Assembly (NCBI GenBank): GCA_032690845.1
Contig: CM064427.1
Location: 12,349,501-12,413,500 of the forward strand
DNA from: Eleusine coracana subsp. coracana
Taxonomy: Eukaryota > Streptophyta > Magnoliopsida > Poales > Poaceae
Length of the DNA stretch: 64,000 bases
Direction: 5' to 3'
Part shown: in pieces, positions 60,501 to 64,000 of the stretch
Numbering within the stretch: position 1 is the first letter of the stretch
Layout of the letters: each line of letters opens with the position of its first letter
Translations under genes and position numbers: made by a program
Notes under the pieces: model-generated
Told to the model about the DNA's origin: nothing
Seen by the model: the letters and a program-made list of their open reading frames with translations, nothing else
Databases searched by the model: none

Positions 60501-62396
60501 TCGTGAAAAAGGTGATAAAGGTAACTGGATCCTTTAAGGCTAGCCGCGGCAAGCAACCCACCATTGGAACCCAATCACACCACTCCACGCATTGACATCC
60601 TCACATTGTATACCTTGCTTCTCCACCTCATTTGTCAGCTGCTGATGCGACGTTGATCGTCAAATCGTTTGCTCCATAGGAGGATATTTCGGGTCTTCCA
60701 CACTGCAGCTCCACTACAACAAATCCATTCTATAGTGGCGGCACTAAAATTCATATAGCAGCGTGTATGAAGAAGTCCGATGCAAGCCTGCTACGATGCT
60801 TAAACATCTTTTAGCAGTTGACCACCACGATGTTATTTGCTAACTCTAACGTGGGCTGCCTATAAAAAACGATCATTAGAGGTGGATCAAATCTTGATCC
60901 TATGCTAAAAACTTAGGCATGTTTCTTTGGCCTGTTTGGGCCAACCGATCCAAATAAAAACCACAGCCCCTCTCCCAAACCCTAGCCTGTCTCCCTTTCT
61001 TCTCCGCCCTGCCGCCTCCCTTTGCTTCCTCTCCCAGCTGCTCACTTTTTCTCCATCTCCTCTCCTCTCCTGGCTGCCGCCTCTTCCTCCTCCTCCTCCC
61101 TCCCACTCCTTTCTTGTCTACCGCCTCCTTCTCCCTCCCTCCCCGGCATCCTTGATGTGTCATGGTGCTCCCCTCGTCCTCGTGATGGCGGCGCACGAGA
61201 AGAAGCTGGCGGTGATAATGGGCGGAGGCACGAGACAGTTGGAGCCAGGCAGCGGCGACAAGCAGCGGGCGGATTAGGCCACCATCTTCGTTGGGATCTA
61301 GCGGTGCACACCATTTGTTTATACCAGTTGGTTCCTAGTGGCAGGCAATGTCACTGCCGCCATTAGCATGTCCTTACTGCAGCGGGTTTCGTGTATCCAC
61401 TGTTGTAGCCATTTATGTATTAGCATTGATTTCTCGGGGGGGGGGGGGGGGGGGGGCAACCATCCCTGCCACTGTTGATGGTCGGGTGTTTTTCTTTTTG
61501 CAAAAATTTATAGGATTTTTTATGATTAATGTGTAGGTATTAAAATGAGTCTATAATTAGTAAATGTAACATTGGCATGGTAATTTTAATTTCCCTACAA
61601 AAAAATGTTTGAGAGTTTTGTTATGCCAATGATATGCCACTGCAGGTGCCTGAGGGACTGCAGAGCGAGGAAGGGGCGTATTTTAACAGAGACAACATCC
61701 ACATCACAGGGGATGCACCATATATAGCGGCAAAACTGTTTCAAGATCAGTTCTACAAGGACTTCTCCCTGTTCCTCAAGCTGCGCCACGAAGAACTAGT
61801 GCCTGGGGGCGAAATGGTACTTATTTTTCTTGCGAGGAAGAGTGAGAATATATACAGCGGAGACCTCAGCCTGCTTCTTGGGTTGTTTGGACAATCTCTA
61901 CGTACACTTGTTGCTGAGGTCAATAAAATAACATTTATTTGAAAGCGACCTAGCCGGATATTTTGTTCGAATTGAATTGAAGATGGGAGGAATTCATAGT
62001 AATTGTTTCCATGAACTGTGATTTTTGTGACAGGGACTTGTGGACAGGGAAAAGCTAGACTCATTTGTTATACCGATGTATCAGCCAGCAGTTGGCGAAG
62101 TGACGGCTATAGTGAAGCGGAGCGAGTTGTTTGAGTTGGGCCACACCCAACTGTTGGAGGTCAGCTGGGATCCCTACGACAACTCAGACAGTGAACTTGG
62201 GAAGATTGATAGCGCCCAGAGCGGTGTCAATATCGCTAAGCACGTCAGAGCGTGGATGGAACCCATGATTGAATACCACTTCGGAGGGGCCATAGTTGAC
62301 GTGCTATTCACTGAGTTTGCAAGCCGTGTTGGGAAGCACTTTGAGAAGGAGAAAACCAAGCACATGGGCATCCTCGTGTCGCTCAAAAAAATGTGA
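57557..62396 (+). CDS. SABATH family carboxyl methyltransferase (salicylate/benzoate/jasmonate type), four exons, intact
   Basis: Exons 57557-57634, 58125-58526, 61646-61918 and 62034-62396 join in frame with GT-AG introns to 371 residues, the usual SABATH length. The enzyme transfers the S-adenosylmethionine methyl group to the carboxyl of a small acid. Visible features: N-terminal VERDLHMIAGDGETSYGRNS, the Gln ending NSRIQ that contacts the substrate carboxyl in this family, SAM-binding VVADLGCSSGPNTL, FFLNDLPGNDFN, GLPGSFYTRIFP and CLHWLSQ with the conserved active-site Trp. The preceding SYS is SCC here. The C-terminal GGAIVDVLFTEFASRV segment is complete. The substrate cannot be told from sequence alone. 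Intron 2 is 3.1 kb and contains a Helitron-like element and a G23 run; other introns are short. Confidence 0.92.
58027..58047. repeat. (TC)n tract in SABATH intron 1
   Basis: About ten TC dinucleotides, 80 nt before the exon 2 acceptor. Confidence 0.95.
58554..59724 (-). mobile_element. Non-autonomous Helitron-like element in SABATH intron 2
   Basis: On the minus strand the 3' end is a 7-bp-stem hairpin (CCGCGCAAATGCGCGG, 58567-58582), nine bases and then CTAG at 58554-58557, followed by T. This is the classic Helitron terminus. The best 5' end is TCTATTATATATATA ending at 59724, preceded by A, which gives the expected A-T insertion site. It has no Rep/helicase frame, so it is non-autonomous. 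The 3' end is convincing; the 5' end is a candidate. Confidence 0.65.
59725..61645 (+). other. Remainder of SABATH intron 2
   Basis: No supported coding sequence. CACTACAACAAATCC at 60712 resembles a CACTA terminus but no matching end was found before exon 3. 60960-61260 is C/T-rich with artefact frames. A run of 23 G lies at 61436-61458. Confidence 0.55.
61436..61458. repeat. G23 homopolymer
   Basis: An uninterrupted run of G about 190 bp before exon 3 of the SABATH gene. Runs this long are prone to sequencing error, so its length is uncertain. Confidence 0.95.
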
Positions 62397-62476
62397 TCTC
62401 CGATGGGTGTTGCCAATGAAAGTTCCAACGAAAAAGAGGAGGTGGAAAGCCTGGTTCTAGTTCTGCATCAGCCAGT

Positions 62477-62482
62477 AATAAA
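62477..62482 (+). terminator. Possible polyadenylation signal of the SABATH gene
   Basis: AATAAA lies 81 nt after the stop codon, a normal position for a plant 3' UTR signal. Confidence 0.5.
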
Positions 62483-63055
62483 TCTGATAAATCACTCTAC
62501 TTGTGTTATGCAAAGCAAGCGCTGTTTGATTTGATTTTTCTTTTATTTCAATATTGCAATCAAAGGTTCTATCTAGCAAGGCTGCCATTGTGCAAGTTAA
62601 ATGTTAAAGTCAACTTCAATACAAAATAACATACAATCATATATCTTGTAGCGTATCTTTTTTTTTTTTTGAAAGAAAAATGGTTTTAGTACGTAGTATG
62701 TATATACAGAAGTAGAAGGAAAAAGAAACGTGTGTGGCAACGAGCTAACATGGTGTTCAACATGGCCCACAATGTAGATAGAGGCGGCACTTGAATACTA
62801 CATGAACATCAACGGTGACATTTTATTTTATGAGACTAATTCTTGAAATTCATATCTGAAACAACGTTTTCATTTCCTCTCATTTTTAAGATCCAAGAAA
62901 TCAGCTCAAAATATATGTTAACGTTCCTTTCACAACTTCAATGACGAAGATTTCAATTTCTTTCACCATTCCCGTTCTTTCACTTCTGTTCAAAACTGCT
63001 AGTGTACATTTTTTATGCTCACGTGGTAGTGGAGTGTACTTTTCTATTTCCGTAT
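62483..63055. other. Intergenic DNA after the SABATH gene
   Basis: AT-rich, with no gene, RNA or transposon end that I can support. Confidence 0.5.
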
Positions 63056-63497
63056 GGCCCAGTTTGGAAGTACAGTAAAGATTCACACCTGTAAATGATT
63101 TCCACCTGTAATTCATTGTGCCCTAGAAAACCCCTGTATTGAGTGATATTTTTAACACTCGTAAATTGTTGTTTGGATAAAGAAAACCAGCAGCGCTGTA
63201 AAGGATTCGACTACAAGCAAATGACGACGTCTTCATGCTGCCGCCGCCGCCACCATCAGCCGCAAGGTTCGTTTGTCAGAGCTGAGTTACGAGGCCGTCG
63301 ATTCGAAGAGCCCGATAGATGTCGTATTCTGTTCAGAGCCTCTTCAGATGATTTTTTTTATTCGACGAAATCAGCCTAAACCGACCATAGAATTAGTGGG
63401 CTCACAAGTCATGCAAACAGTTTTCGATTCGGCCCAGAATAGTTTTCGGACTGTAATTTACGTTTTGGACCCAATACCTATCCTCCAAACAGGCTCT
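63056..63497. mobile_element. Possible MITE with GGCC(C/T)GTTTGG-type ends
   Basis: The left end GGCCCAGTTTGGAAG and the inverted right end GAGCCTGTTTGGAGG are similar, like a common grass MITE terminus. The target duplication is not clear, so family and exact edges are unresolved. Confidence 0.4.
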
Positions 63498-63728
63498 AAG
63501 TGAAATGCTTGGTACGCAAGTTAAATGTGGTGGTTAAAACATAATACCTCAGGACTCGGATTGAGTGCACACTGCTACCTGAGCGTCACTTCCAACTACG
63601 GCTGCGCTCGTCATTACGCGACTCATGACACCAGGTGCTCGACTATGTCCTTCTACCCTGCAACGGCATGGGCCACCTTATCCCGTTAACCGACCTCACC
63701 ACCACGTCCCTGCGCTTTCAAATGCCGC

Positions 63729-64000
63729 CACTACAAGGAAATCACCCTTGCGCCACAGCTGAAAAAAGTTGCAATATGGGTATGTTCATCGCAATATTGA
63801 GCAATTGCAACTAAAAAATGGCGTTGGGAGGCGTTGCAAATGCAATTGATGCAATAGGGTATCGCAGCGCCTTTTTGAAAAATTGTAATAACTTTGGTGT
63901 GTCGCAACAACATGTGGCGTGGCAATGGGTTGCACACGTAACGAGCATTGGCGTTGCATGAATAGTATTGGCAACCACTGACGTCGTTGCTATAGTGCCA
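63729..64000. mobile_element. Terminus of a CACTA-type transposon
   Basis: CACTACAAGGAAATC is a standard CACTA start. The next 270 bp contain many GTTGCAA and TTGCAA(C/T) words in both orientations, the expected subterminal repeats. TAGTG at 63993-63997 could be a far end, which would make a 269-bp element, but the flanking trinucleotides differ (CGC, CCA), so it more likely runs out of the window. Confidence 0.65.

Noticed and set aside
60712..61645. Complete CACTA element in SABATH intron 2
   Set aside because: A CACTACAAC start is present but no inverted end or 3-bp duplication was found before exon 3.
1..64000. tRNA, rRNA, snoRNA or miRNA genes
   Set aside because: I looked for tRNA-like blocks and long perfect hairpins and saw none I could support; the only tRNA-like words are retroelement primer-binding sites.

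Overview
The window is nuclear DNA of a flowering plant, almost certainly a grass. Genes have GT-AG introns, LTR retrotransposons are nested several deep, there is a Stowaway-type MITE with a TA target duplication, GC-rich islands alternate with AT-rich intergenic DNA, and the two host gene families (a VLCFA 3-ketoacyl-CoA-reductase-like SDR and a SABATH methyltransferase) are typical of grasses. Oryza or a near relative fits, but the species cannot be proved from the sequence alone.

Layout. 1-5290: a decayed Ty1/copia element on the minus strand (Copia-1), whose 5' LTR abuts and truncates an SDR gene copy. 5283-7016: that SDR pseudogene (exons 1 and part of 2) with a Stowaway MITE and a GC-rich minisatellite in its intron. 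9553-11031: an apparently intact four-exon SDR paralogue on the same strand. 11560-24283: Copia-2 (plus strand), split by two solo LTRs of one long-LTR family in opposite orientation, at 13718-17086 (TSD GTTAG) and 19331-23409 (TSD GACGG/GACAG). 24284-27411: 5' part of Copia-3, split by an Athila-type solo LTR at 26197-27367 (TSD AGCTT). 27412-37617: an Athila-lineage Ty3/gypsy element on the minus strand with both LTRs. 37648-48012: probably a CACTA-like transposon, hosting a complete but decayed Tekay/Del-type chromovirus at 37677-46979 on the minus strand. 48013-51100: non-coding DNA with a duplicated promoter-like segment and short repeats. 51165-57192: the integrase end and 3' LTR of another chromovirus, with an opposite-orientation solo LTR of its own family nested inside (52573-56468, TSD TGAAT). 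57557-62396: an intact SABATH methyltransferase gene on the plus strand with a Helitron-like element in its second intron. 62397-64000: intergenic DNA with a MITE-like element and a CACTA terminus.

Only two genes look functional: the SDR at 9553-11031 (microsomal reductase of fatty-acid elongation, by family) and the SABATH carboxyl methyltransferase at 57557-62396. About 80 percent of the window is retrotransposon DNA. All coding retroelements carry stops, frameshifts or lost catalytic residues.

The most unusual signal is in the Athila element. A palindromic module with core CCGATCGG, repeated at about 21-bp spacing, occurs at about ten separate places in both LTRs, gag, the protease-RT linker and the post-integrase region, and I noticed it nowhere else in the window. 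The two LTRs of the element differ by one such 21-bp unit, so the module looks like an expanding or contracting element-specific minisatellite.
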